Assembly (NCBI GenBank): GCA_030015575.1
Contig: CM057337.1
Span: 380,207,582 to 380,271,581 of the forward strand
DNA from: Agapanthus africanus
Taxonomy: Eukaryota; Streptophyta; Magnoliopsida; Asparagales; Amaryllidaceae
Direction: 5' to 3'
Length of the DNA stretch: 64,000 nucleotides
The position numbers were made by a program, and so were the translations under genes. How positions within the stretch are numbered: the first letter of the stretch is position 1; every line of letters begins with the position of its first letter. Positions 1-12,121 of the stretch are shown here, in pieces. A model generated the notes under the pieces. The model was not told the origin of the DNA and searched no databases. It saw only the letters and a list, made by a program, of their open reading frames with translations.

Positions 1-2640
1 TCTAGTAGCCGGCGATCCAGCCTTAACAGCGTCATGTACATAGTATGACTTTCTCGAGTCAAGAGTGTGGATCAATCATCATATCTATGCCTCGTACGGT
101 AAAATCCATCATACGGCATCCCAAAATCAGGGTACGGGTCAACTATCACATATACATCATCGTTCGTTTAGTATCATCATCAAACAAAATCATGATCAAG
201 GGTACTGTACAATAATCGTATACATTCCAATATCATCAACATATATCATCTTCTGTGTAAATATACATCGTCAAATGATCCACTAAAATATCATGTCATA
301 TATCATATCGTGATTAAGTCATATATTACGATCTGGGTTTTATTCTAGAGTCTCGTTCATTTCAATACCATCAACACATATCATCGTTTATATAATTCCT
401 CATTACCTAACGATCCGCTAATATCGTAACACATTTCATCTCATATCTCGATCATATATCCAATATCTCACGGCATCATACCCGATCATATAGACTCAAC
501 CCCAAGTATCATATAATACCCTCATATCACATGTATACGCTGTGTGTGTATGTGTATACCTACACACATTCCTACACACACACACACATATACACCAAGT
601 TAAGTTTATGTGTGTGCGTGTGTGTGTCTACATGAAACCTACGAATTCCCTCCAAGGCAATCATCCTCTGGTTAAATCTTTCTAAATCAGTCTAATCCAA
701 CTTAAAATCTTCAATAATACCCTACTCCCCAAGAATCTAAGGTCACGTATGACTTCCTAATAATAGTACATAATATCCTTACTCTACGCTTGCAGGGGTG
801 CTATACGCCATCCACCCGACTTCCCCCATAGATATACATCTACTCACATGGTCCTTGTCTGACGAAATCGATGCCGCCATCCTCTTCTTCATCGTCCGAA
901 GTCTATGTGAGAGGTACCTATACGCAAACATATATAATATCGCAAACCGAAATCGCGGACAAAACAAAAACGGCGAACGAAACGCACATAGGTTAAAACC
1001 TATGACCCGCTCATGCAAAAGAACAAAATAACCCTCGACATCTGCGTACAAATGCCGATTGATCGAGATAAAACACAAACGTACAAATCGTAGTTCCAAA
1101 ACTCACTAATTATAATATAAAATAGGGTTTAAATCATCTTAACCTTAAAATTAAATCAAATCGATTTATTTCCGAAAACCTAGAAAGCACTTAATTACCG
1201 TTTTAATTCGAAACATGATATGTTAACAAAACTAATGGCCATAATATTCACTAAATATCATAACTAAGTCATACAAAGCATCGCCATAATTTAATCTCAT
1301 CAATTTTTATTAAACCCAAAATTCCGGTTTGCAATATTATCCAATTTTAACAATTTCAAAGTAAAAATGCACAAAACAACCACTGAGGTTGGTTTCGTAT
1401 GATCTAAAGTATTAAATTACAATTTATAATGTTAATAATGTCATGAAACCCTATTATATTTTAATCTCAATTAATTAATCAATTTCCAAAATCCTAGTTT
1501 GAAAAATTAGCATAATTAGCATAATTTTAAAGTGAAAACAAGCAAACTAGTAACTAGATTAGGTTTTGCATTTTATTAACATGTTAATCTACTCATTAGA
1601 ACCATAATCTAATGATAGAAACCTTCACTAGTATGTCATCTCAACTATATATATTTTATAAAAACCTAGTGAGCCAAAAATCCTAATTAGGACAATTTAA
1701 ATACAACAATTTAGAAATTAGCAACTAGATTAAGTTTTCTATATCTTATCATATTTAACTACACCATGTAATCATGTTCACTTTATAAAAACCCTAACTT
1801 TATTTAGAAACCCTTTTTTAAATTTCACAAATTAGAAATAAAAACCAATTTATTACATGAAAAGCTTAAATTAAACTAGTTAAACAACTAATTATTCATT
1901 AGGTTAGGATTTATACATTACTAACATGAGATCAAACAAGAAAATCATAGCCTCCAAAGTGCTAATTTTGCTCCAAGATCCATGCTAGATATGCCAAGAA
2001 TAATGGGTAGGATTTAAATTAGGAACTTGTGGTGTTTTATTTTGGATTTTTCATGAATTTTTGGAGATTTTTGAAGGGAAAATGAAATGGAGAAATGGGA
2101 ATTGGCGGGGCTGTCTATTTCGGCCAGGTTTGGGAGGGGAGTGGAGAGTGTGTGAGGTGTGTGGAAATGTGAAGAAACATCGCCAATTAATCATCTCATT
2201 ATGTCTGTTAAATAATTTCTTTATTTAATTAGTTTTCTTTTCTAAACCATCCTAGAAAAGTCTAGAATTTTGAAACCAATTAAAGAAGAGAAGAGAATGC
2301 AACAATCTTAATTTTAATATGCCATGGTTCACATTTGTCAAATTAACCCATTGCAATTTGTAATTTGAACCAATTTAATCTATAATTAAAAGCTTATATT
2401 AATATTTGAAATAATTAATTAAGGAAAAATATTTTGGTAAACTAATAATTTATAAGTGACTAAATGAATACCAAATACTAGAAATTACATAGTTAAATTA
2501 GGCGTATTTAAATTTATATTGAAAAATAATTATAGTTGAGTTTTACGGAAAATACGGTTTATTTACCGATTATCAGAAAATTCTCTTAAAGGATTTTTAT
2601 TTATTTAATTAATTAATTTATTTATTTTTAAAACGTCACA
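1..2640 (-). repeat. LARD 3' LTR (left part cut by window edge)
   Basis: Aligns base by base with 6738-9381. It ends at 2640 in CGTCACA, directly against the polypurine tract, so it is the 3' LTR of the minus-strand element. It is AT-rich and non-coding. The first 484 bases are closer to the copy at 63517-64000 (about 8 differences) than to the partner LTR at 6738 (about 22). Confidence 0.75.
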
Positions 2641-2658
2641 ACCTTCCCCTCTTAAAGA
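2641..2658 (-). other. Polypurine tract of LARD element
   Basis: On the minus strand this reads CTTTAAGAGGGGAAGGT and is followed at once by the LTR start TGTGACG. This is the expected plus-strand priming site just upstream of a 3' LTR. Confidence 0.7.
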
Positions 2659-4649
2659 AATTCGGTCCCCGAATTTAAATTAAAACTCCCCTCAAATACT
2701 AAAACATTTAGCAAAACACTCAAATCGTCCTGGCTCCGAAATCATAATTACATAAAACACATCTTAGCGCAATGCATGCGCATGAAAAACAAGTACATAA
2801 CTCTAAATCAAAACTCCGTCAAGCATAACGTAGTCATCGGAGTTATGGTGAAAATACAATGTCAAAGTTCAATACAAAAACCAATATGATATACATCAAA
2901 ACTATAACTTGTATATAGTGCTCATCGTAGTAAAATCGTCCAAACATCTGAATAGAGAAGCAAGCAAAAACACCTAGGTACTGGTCTCGGAACAGTCCTG
3001 CTCGATTATTAAACCAAATAGTAAATATCATAAAAACGTACTGCTCAAAATGAAATCAATCTCAATTACAGCATACAAAATACCACGTGCGTCCGGTGCA
3101 TGAAAATCGAAACTAAATACAGATGCCACGAATATGCACAGAAACGAACTGAGTGCAACAGGTGTGCACAAAAAAAACATCTGTCAAGTGCAACGGGCGT
3201 GCACGACAACAATATTAGGTGCATCTAATCTGCACAAAACCCCAATTTAGTCATCTGGTGTGCACAAAATCGCATCATGTGCGCCAAGTGTGCGCAAGAA
3301 TCTCAATTGAGTGCACATGGTGCACGAAAACATAAATCGAATATCAAAATCAAAATCAGCGTTATATGACATACACCGAATCAAAATCAAGTATACCGCG
3401 ATAGATAAACTTACAACCACATGCATCTGTGTGCACAAAACCAAATCGAAGTACGAACAATGCATGAAAACTATACCGAAAGCGTAATCCCAAAATCATG
3501 TGCAACCCATATAGACGAAATCAAATCAATTAAATCCATGTGTATGAAATCAAAAACAAACATCTCATAATGTATATAAGAATCAAATCAGGTGCAATGG
3601 GTATGCACAAAACGAAGATCAAAACAACTGATACAAAGAACACTAATCGAGTGCAATGAATGTGCACGTAGGAAATACCAATCATAAAACGAAATCCTCA
3701 AAGTACCAAAATCTAAACAACGGAAATATGAAATTTAAATAACCAAATCATAATTCGTAACACCGACGTCAATGTGCTCCTCTTTTCTTTTGTGTCGACT
3801 GATTCGAACTCGTCTCTTCGTAGCTGTATGCACGGTGCTACAACAACTATACTCATATCTAGAGTCTCCCAAGTAATGTATCCCATCACATGATATCCGG
3901 ACTACGTTAAAATTTTCGATCGATTCATCAGAATCCCATAATTCCCCGAGAGCTCAACACTCAAGTACAGTTTAAAAATATCCAGTACATGCCACAGCAC
4001 CTGCGGACCAGTCGTAGAAGGGTAAACCCAAGCCTCACCAATGGCACCGTGGAACTGCCACAAACCCTATGGTTCAAAGGCGTTCTCATGGTCATTATGT
4101 CGAGTTAGGGTTTCATTCTTCTAGAGGGTCCATAGAATTACCTGCATGTTATTCCGAATACCTTAAACTTGGGAAAATAGGTTTCTGACATTCGTTCGAA
4201 CCTTTTAACTTCGCCTAGACAACATGTGAATACCCTTCGTCCGCACGCTACACAATGCTTCAATCCTCCAGAATAGACAATACACTAACGGTCATCACAT
4301 TCTAGCCGGTCTGTAGCAGTGTCCCGATCCTATAGTGCTGATATCAGACGCTCGCGTCCCCGAAAAAAACATAGTAAACGACATATCGAAACGATCATGC
4401 TGACCGCATCTCTAGACGCAGCCCTCTCTTCCCGTGCGACCGTGGTAACAGAACCACCATTCGATATCGACGAAGATAGAACGAAGGAACGAATAGAATA
4501 TGGTACAAAGAAATGTACATCCTAAGACTCCTTAAGCGAAGTAGCGTATCGTAAGTATGCCGCGGAACATACCCATGGTACGTCACTCTACTTTAGTCAC
4601 CTACTCCATCAACCAAAGGTCATCCTATACTTAGAAGGTAAAACCTAAC
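2659..4649 (-). mobile_element. LARD internal domain, non-coding
   Basis: This 2.0-kb stretch lies between the polypurine tract and the primer site. No open frame in it resembles gag, protease, integrase or reverse transcriptase; the frames are short and without known motifs. About 600 bases of it are a degenerate GTGCAC-cored repeat (separate entry). The remainder, nearest the primer site, is of mixed composition with no motif I recognise. Confidence 0.6.
3084..3680 (-). repeat. Degenerate tandem repeat with GTGCAC core
   Basis: Roughly ten units of about 30-60 bases follow a loose plus-strand consensus GAGTGCAAYGGGTGTGCAC followed by AAAATC. Clear units are near 3149, 3186, 3217, 3252, 3273, 3310, 3420, 3590 and 3650. 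The core GTGCAC is its own reverse complement, and within a unit TGCA and TGCAC recur 8-10 bases apart. No protein is implied. Confidence 0.65.
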
Positions 4650-4662
4650 GCTCTGATACCAA
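4650..4662 (-). other. Primer-binding site, tRNA-iMet type (LARD)
   Basis: The minus strand reads TTGGTATCAGAGC, the usual plant complement of the initiator tRNA-Met 3' end. It lies 3 bases from the LTR terminus at 4666. Confidence 0.85.
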
Positions 4663-7271
4663 CTTTGTCACGACCCGAAGGTACGGAACGTGACCGGCAC
4701 TTAAATTACGAAACGTCTAGAGGCGTAACGTAATCTAATCAAGCCGAAGCGTAGAAATCTAAACCAATTAAATGAAGAAGTGTAGGAAAACATGTTTAAA
4801 AGCATTATCAAATTTTCGCAAAAAAAATATTGGCAGAGTCTCCTTTGTAAAAACTGGCCCTAAACGGGTACAAACAAGAATAATATATACAAGCAATAAA
4901 AAAGCATCCCCAAGCGGGAGCTAGCTCTACGCCAAATGGCGGATACAACCACACAATGCACTATACTATACAACGCCGAAAGGCGGGCTCAAAACTCAAA
5001 GAAAACCAAATCCACCAGAAAACCATAATAAAACAAGTGCGACTCTAAGGTCGAAATAAAAACAACCGGTCTTCTAAATCTATCAAGTAATACAAGTCTA
5101 GTTGATGAAGCTTACTAGATACAACTGAAATAAATAAATGTACAACGGCGGTCACGATAAAAGTGAACCAACCTACCAAGCAATCACCCTGAATGAAGTG
5201 GTGTGCCAACAAGCCGCCAAGGAAACTTGTACATCTGAACCTGAAAGATAATTTGGCACAACGGGGGTGAGTTGCCAAATCGTGAGTAGAAGACATCTCC
5301 GAGTAGAAATCGCATGCACGACGATCTCTTAGGTCATAATAATATACATATATAACACTAGTCATCTAGTAGTGACAGGGTAATAATCTATGCGTAAGTG
5401 CAATACTTAGTGCTCGTGTCAGTTCCTTAAGTAGTAACATGTCATATGAATGAGTATGCAAGCATCATGAATGTAAAATAATCAACCATGAAATCTAGAT
5501 ATATCTGTATAAGAAATCATTACTTTTATCATGATAAAATGTTCCGAAATAACGGAAGTATCATCAATGAAAACATGGAAAACCGTGTCAAGCATCGACA
5601 CAAAACATGTAAATCTCAAACTCTCAATACCTCATATCTCTATATCTCATTCTCATATCACTGTATCTCAAATCTCATATCTCTGTATCTCAAATCTCAA
5701 TATCTCAGGCTCCAGCAGTCCGGATCGGCCCATATCATCAAATCATATGACTACGGTCGGTATCCTTCGAATATCCGCCGCGTCACAAATAACCGGTAGG
5801 TAGTGCTCGCATGCCGGGCTCAACGCCATCATCTGCGATCTTCTTACCCCGAGGTATCATACCGGGCCCACCATGCACCCACAGACGGTGCATCCCCCTT
5901 CTCGAATAGGGTATATGATACTGCTCAAGAACCGAGAAAACACATGGTGGATAGTATACACATCACATCATGAGAAAACCGCAAATTTCTATTTTTAAAT
6001 ATTGATAAAAAGTTTTATAAAATTCTTGCGGTATTCCCCAAAATGCAGAAATCTCTTGAAAATCTGAAATCCAAGAATCAAGAGTCAATAAGCATGAATA
6101 CTGGCATAAAGCTACAATATAGCATAACCAAATGAATCTATGAATGCATGAAGTGTCTAAGTAATGAATGCCATATCTCACTAGTGATGGAGGGCAATAA
6201 CACTAATATTATATTGGAACTATCATTTAACTGATTATATTAATGAGATAATATGTTCTAAACTGTGCGTGACATGGCAATTACCGATGATGATGTGTGT
6301 GAGCCGGCAAATAAGTGTATGTGGAACATGTGTATCATCGGTAATGGTGCTGGTGTCCTAACCGGCAGAGTTTCATATTAGTTAAAGAACACATGTATGA
6401 ACATGCAATGCGATGAATACAACATAAACATAACGGTGAATGTGTAGTAAACGCACAACAAGAGAATACATACTAATTACGAGTCATACAGTTTGTTGTT
6501 TGATAAAGCACGAATCGTGGTTTTTAGAAAATTAGGGGCTACGGGGTTTTTAAGAAAAGATATGTCTTTTGAACAATCCGTAGTATCCCTCAGGCTGTCT
6601 TTAAAAATGCGTACGATTCGTTAATTTTGAAAATACGTATGACTCGAGCCTAAACTAATATCTACCTAACCAGCTAAGGGATTAACTAAAGAAACTAGTC
6701 GAAAGGTAAGAAGAATCCTCCTAAAGTCTTAGTCGATATCTCTAGTTGTCGGCGATCCAGCCTCAACAGCGTCACGTACATAATACGACTTCCTCGAGTC
6801 AAGAGTGCGGATCAATCATCACATCTATGCCTCGTACGTTAAAATCCATCGTACGGCATCCCAAAATCAGGGTACGGGTCAACTATCACATATACATCAT
6901 CATTCGTATAGTATCATCATCAAACAAAATCATGATCAAGGGTACTGTACCATAATCGCATACATTCCAATATCATCTTCTGTGTAAATATACATCGTCA
7001 AATGATCCACTAAAATATCATGTCATGTATCATATCGTGATTAAGTCACATAATACGATCTGGGTTTTATTCTAGAGTATCGTTCATTTCAATACCATCT
7101 ACACATATCATCGTTTATATAATTCCTCATTACCTAACGATCCGTTAATATCGTAACACATTTCATCTCATATCTCGATCATATATCCAATATCTCACGG
7201 CATCATACCCGATCATATAGACACATCCCCAAGTATCATATAATACTCTCATATCACATGTACATGTTGTT

Positions 7272-7274
<3 letters not shown>

Positions 7275-7311
<37 letters not shown>
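7275..7311. repeat. (CA)n microsatellite
   Basis: An uninterrupted AC run inside the LARD LTR. The corresponding part of the left LTR (about 540-610) is a shorter, interrupted CA/TG tract. Confidence 0.95.
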
Positions 7312-7318
<7 letters not shown>

Positions 7319-8353
7319 CAAGTCAAGTTTATGTGTGTGTGTGTATGTCTACATGAAACCTACGAATTCCCTCCAAGGCAATCATCCTCTGGTTAAGTCT
7401 TTCTAAATCAGTCTAATCCAACACAAACCCTACTCACCAAGAATCTAAGGTCACGTCCGACTTCCTAATAATAATACATAATATCCTTACTCTACGCTTG
7501 CGGTGGTGCTATACGCCATCCACCCGACTTCCCCTGTAAATATACATCTACTCACATGGTCCTTGTCTGACAAAATCGATGCCGCCATCAACTTCTTCAT
7601 CGTCCGAAGTCCATGTAAGAGGTACCTATACGCAAAAATATATAATATCGTAATCCGAAATCGTAGACAAAACCAAAACGGTGGACGAAACGCGCATAGG
7701 TTAAAACCTATGACCTGCTCATTCAAAAGAACCAAATAACACTCGACATCGGCGTACAAACGCTGATTGATCGAGATAAAACACAAACGTACAAATCGTA
7801 GTTCCAAAACTCACATATTATAATACAAAATAGGGTTTAAATCATCAAAACCTTAAAATTAAATCAAATCGATTTATTTCCGAAAACCTAGAAAGCACTT
7901 AATTATCGTTTTAATTTGAAACTTGATTTTTAACAAAACTAATGGCCATAATATTCAATAAATATCATAACTGAGTCATACAAACCATCACCAAAATTTA
8001 ATCTCAACAGTTTTTATTAAACCCAAAATTCTAGTTTGCAATATTATACAATTTTAACAATTTCGAAGTAAAAATGCACAAAAGGACCACTAAGCTTGAT
8101 TTTGCATGATCTATAGTATTAAACTACAATTTATAATGTTAATAATATCATGAAACCCTAATTATATTTTAATCTCAATTAATTAGTCAATTTCCAAAAA
8201 CCTAGTTTGAAAAATTAGCATAATTGGCATAATTTTAAAGTGAAAACTAGCAAACTAGTACCTAGATTAGGTTTTGCATTCTATTAACATGTTAATCTTC
8301 TCATTAGAACCATAATCTAATGATAGAAACCCTCACTAGAATGTTATCTCACC

Positions 8354-8374
8354 TATATATATATATATATATAT
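8354..8374. repeat. (TA)n microsatellite
   Basis: A pure TA run in the LARD LTR. The left LTR has only a short TATATATAT at the matching place (about 1649). Confidence 0.9.
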
Positions 8375-9810
8375 TATAAAAACCTAGTTAGCCAGAAATC
8401 CTAATTAGGACAATTTAAATACAACAATTTACAAATTAGCAACAAAATTATGTTTTCTATGTCTTAGCAAATTTAACTACACCATGTAATCATGAACACT
8501 TTATAAAAACCCTAACTTGATTTACAAACCCTTTCTTTAATTTCACAAATTAGAAATAAAAACCAATTTATTACATGAAAAGCTTAAATTAAACTAGTTA
8601 AACAACTAATTAGCCATTAGGTTAGGATTTATACCTTACTAACATGAGATCAAACATGAAAATCATAGCCTCCAAAGTGCTAACTTTGCTCCAAGATCCA
8701 TGCTAGATATGCCAAGAATAATGGGAAGGATTTAAATTAGGAATTTGTGGTGTTTTATTTTGGATTTTTCATGAATTTTTGGAGATTTTTGAAGGGAAAA
8801 TGAAATGGAGAAATGGGAATTGGGGGGCTGCCCATTTCGGCCAGGTTTGGGATGGGAGTGGAGAGAGTGTGAGGTGTGTAGAAATGTGAAGAAACTTCTC
8901 CAATTAATCATCTCATTAAGTCTTTTCAATAATTTCTTTATTTAATTAGTTTTCTTTTCTAAACCATCCAAGAAAAGTCTAGAATTTTGAAACCAATTCA
9001 AGAAGAGAAGAGAATGCAATAATCTTAATTCTAATATGTCATGGTTCACATTTGTCAAATTAACCCATTGCAATTTGTAATTTTCACCAATTTAATGTAT
9101 AATTAAAAGCTTATATTAATATTTGAAATAATTAAAAACTTATTTTAATATTTGAAATAATTAATTAAGGAAAAATATTTAGGTAAACTAATAATTTATA
9201 AGTGACTAAATAAATACCAAATAATAGCAATTACATAGTTAAAATAGGAGTATTTAAATATATATTGAAAAATAATTATATTTGAGTTTTACGGAAAATA
9301 CGGTTTATTTACCGATTATCAGAAAATTCATATAAAGGAATTTTATTTATTTAGTTTTTTTATTTATTTATTTTTAAAACGATAGAAGAGAGAAAGAAGA
9401 GAACACTTTAGCGTATGCTCTTGCAAGATTAGATTGGTTATTATCTTATCTAATCAATATGGCTCCCACTGTTTTTATCAAATCTTCCTTCAAACCCTAA
9501 AAGGTAAGACTAGCCGGGATTAATTACACCATACAAGTTCGCCAATCTTTCAGCCAGGCCAGTGTTGGTACTTTAAGGTAGGTTCCATATGCTTTTTCTC
9601 GGACCTAATTAAAATAAATCTCGTTTTCCCAGAAGCATAACCCCGTTAACACCTTTCTAGACACCTACTTGATCGGCTAATTGTTATGTGTAAAACTCTG
9701 CGAAGAGTAACTCTTACTCGCAGTGGGTATCGGGATCCAACTATCTCAAAGAAGATATGCAATCTCATTAAAAATTTCAACACTTGAAATTCCTGATAAT
9801 TCTTTTACCC

Positions 9811-10056
9811 CTAGCAACCTATGACCTTGACGAAGGCCAACAAACCATAGGCCGCTAGTCAAGTTCAACCCGTACATTTCTTGATTGAATTAAACACACA
9901 CGCATGACCCTTGATGAAGGCCAACAAAGTCGCACGACTATCCTAATCCAATCGCATCTCATGCTATAAACAAATAAGTACTAATCAGCTACCGTACACT
10001 GCGCCTTGACGAAGACCAACAAACGTAACACGAATACTACTTAGTCCTAATCTGAA
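9811..10056 (-). other. Three stem-loops with a shared tip word (Cm)
   Basis: Three copies of a word close to TTGGCCTTCGTCAAGG (minus strand) lie at about 10003-10023, 9908-9928 and 9824-9844. Each is flanked by complementary arms, for example CCTATG/CATAGG around the third. The same layout occurs in C1, C2 and C3 with other words. Confidence 0.6.
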
Positions 10057-10862
10057 ATGACGGAGGGCTACGCGGCTTTTTAAGAAAACCATGAGCGTAA
10101 TGAACTTGATATCGTTGTAGAAACAAGTGATTTTTGAAAAGGAGTATTTTTTAGGCTTTTAGTAGTTTTGCTAAAGAGCTCACTCCCGGTGAAGGGATCT
10201 CGGCTCTTTCCTTATCGAATAAGATGCAGGATATTTCATAAATACAACTATGCAAAGCAAGAATTACAAAAGCAATCAAAAACAAAACTGAGTGAGTTGT
10301 AGCATCTGTTAGTTTCACTAAAGAGGTCATTCCCGGTGAGGGGATCTCGGCTCTTTCCTTATCGAATAAGGTGCTGGATATTCTACAAGGAATACCGCTA
10401 TGCAAAGCAAAAACTAGAGCTACCCTTATTTTTGAAATTTCGATCTTTCAGGTTTCTTTATCTTTCATTAATCTTATTAATGAAGTCCCATCATGTATGC
10501 TTCCTAAGCATCACAGAAGAAACGAAAATACAACGTATGCTTATGCCATCCGCATTCGCCACAGTGTCTCGTTATGCACCGTTAGGTTACTTAACTAACG
10601 ACATAGCGGGGCGAGACTTGCGCGGGTGCAAAACATAAGCAACGTTTGTTATATATCATATATACAATAATAAATCATCCGCCTCATGCATATAAAAAGA
10701 TCACATCAAAGAATATTAGCAGCAGAAGATAACATATGAAATATTCGATATACTAGGAGGTCCGTGTTTTATTTTGAGCCTGTATAAAACACGGATTCTA
10801 CGGTCGTGATGAATATCCAAACCCACATCGCTAGACCCCTACGATAGCGGCAAGAAACCCTA

Positions 10863-10932
10863 CAAATTCTAGGGTTAGGAGACCCAGTCTCGACTCCTCG
10901 AGATGGCCTCCCACTGGACCCTAGAACCCGGT
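10863..10932 (-). other. Long leader hairpin (Cm)
   Basis: Outer arms TTCTAGGGT and ACCCTAGAA enclose an inner arm pair around CTCGAGGAGTCGAG. It is the minus-strand counterpart of 38219-38287 in C3. Confidence 0.6.
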
Positions 10933-12108
10933 TACTTGTGCTCCCCTCCTTGGGTCTATCCTAATGCGGAAATGTAAATAATATACATTGGTGATATCAT
11001 CCTCAACCCGGAAGTGCCCCAATAAAATAATATTACATACAATGAATGAAAATGAAAAACTCTCATCTCACATAAAACCCCCAACTGTTCAAATCACGAT
11101 GATACAATATGACATATCACAGCAACATATAAAATCACATGTCATCAACGTAAGTAATTATGCGTATCCCAATTGCCGTTGACGTATAGCAACGAAACCG
11201 GCGATACACTACATATTACACTTACGGTCGCAGAAAAGAAAGTGAAAAACTACAACATTTGGAATCCACAATCACCTTAGACATCATAAACCCAAAATAT
11301 CACATATTACGGATTTCCTGCCTAACTATACGAATTCCACATATTGTATCACATTTCAGAAAAAGCTAGACGACGTTAAACATTCCGATCGAATCAACAA
11401 ACACCTAAAATTTCCCAAAAGCTCAATACTTGTGCGTAGTTTAAAAACACTCAGTACATGCCACAATGCCAATGAACCAGCCGTAGAAGGGTCAACCAAT
11501 GCCTCACCTGTGGCACCGCTGAACCACCACAATCCCTAAGGTTTAGTTACGGTTCTGACGATCACAGAATGGAGTTAAGGTTTCGTTCTTCTAGAGGGTC
11601 CACCGCATCACTTAACCGATATTTGAATGTTTTTTAAGTAAGGAAAAATCCAACTCTTGAAAATTTTCCGGCAAGGGTTAAAGTGGGTATTTGATATCCG
11701 TTCGAACTTTTTAACACCGTCTAAATTAACCCAAAAACAAACTAGAATTATGAATATGAAACACTCCGAATTGCCTTTGTAAAAAGATAACATCATATGC
11801 AAATTTAGCAAAAACAAACAACCCTTAAATTACCAAACCCCAGAGACTGGAACAATGTAAAAATTTCGACCCTGAATCCCCTAAACTGGACGAGCAGGCC
11901 GGATTTTCAACAAGAGTGGCCGGCCAAAAATGGGTGAGGGGGGTTGAATTTTCTACATTGTTCATGTTGCATCACCTACAACATTCTGCAACTGTTTAAA
12001 AAAAATTTGACACCTGAAAATTTTCAACAGAAACTAGAGTTTGCAATGGGTGTTTCGGAGTTGTTTCGGTTTCGTAATCCTACACAATCCATCTAATTCT
12101 CTAGCTAA

Positions 12109-12121
12109 GCTCTGATACCAA
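12109..12121 (-). other. Primer-binding site, tRNA-iMet type (Cm)
   Basis: The minus strand reads TTGGTATCAGAGC immediately after the LTR end CCCTACA. Confidence 0.8.

Larger units (their letters stand above)
1..9381 (-). mobile_element. LARD-like LTR element (non-coding, very long LTRs)
   Basis: This is a minus-strand LTR element with its left end outside the window. Two long direct copies (1-2640 and about 6740-9381) enclose a 2.0-kb centre. The centre starts beside a polypurine tract and ends beside a tRNA-Met primer site, which fixes the orientation. No gag or pol domain is visible in any frame, so it would depend on another element's proteins. The complete LTR (about 4.7 kb) is longer than the centre, as in the class called LARDs. 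The LTR termini (TGTCACGACC...CGTCACA on the plus strand) resemble those of plant Ty3/gypsy elements, but the lineage is not proven. The two LTRs differ by about 22 substitutions plus indels over 484 compared bases, so the insertion is not recent if they are a true pair. Confidence 0.72.
4666..9381 (-). repeat. LARD 5' LTR, about 4.7 kb
   Basis: Starts on the plus strand with TGTCACGACC beside the primer site and runs to about 9381, where sequence of a minus-strand copia leader begins. It is non-coding. Blocks inside include an ATCTC-rich run (about 5607-5712), a (CA)n microsatellite and a (TA)n microsatellite. The right edge is approximate. An LTR this long is typical of LARDs and of a few Ty3/gypsy lineages. 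Confidence 0.72.
9382..12108 (-). other. Structured leader of copia Cm
   Basis: Non-coding leader that parallels 36908-39769 of C3 in reverse. In element order it carries the long hairpin (10863-10932), the duplicated module (about 10170-10400) and the three word-bearing stem-loops (9811-10056). No gag-like frame is visible. Confidence 0.65.

Noticed and set aside
779-1099. 106-codon frame in the LARD LTRs, present again at 7487-7807
   Set aside because: Present in both LTR copies on the minus strand, but composition is ordinary, substitutions are spread over all positions and no domain is seen. Weak evidence only; not listed as a gene.
9811-10056. CRISPR-like spacing of the repeated word in the copia leaders
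   Set aside because: Only three copies, uneven spacing, arms that pair around each copy, and a plant transposon context.
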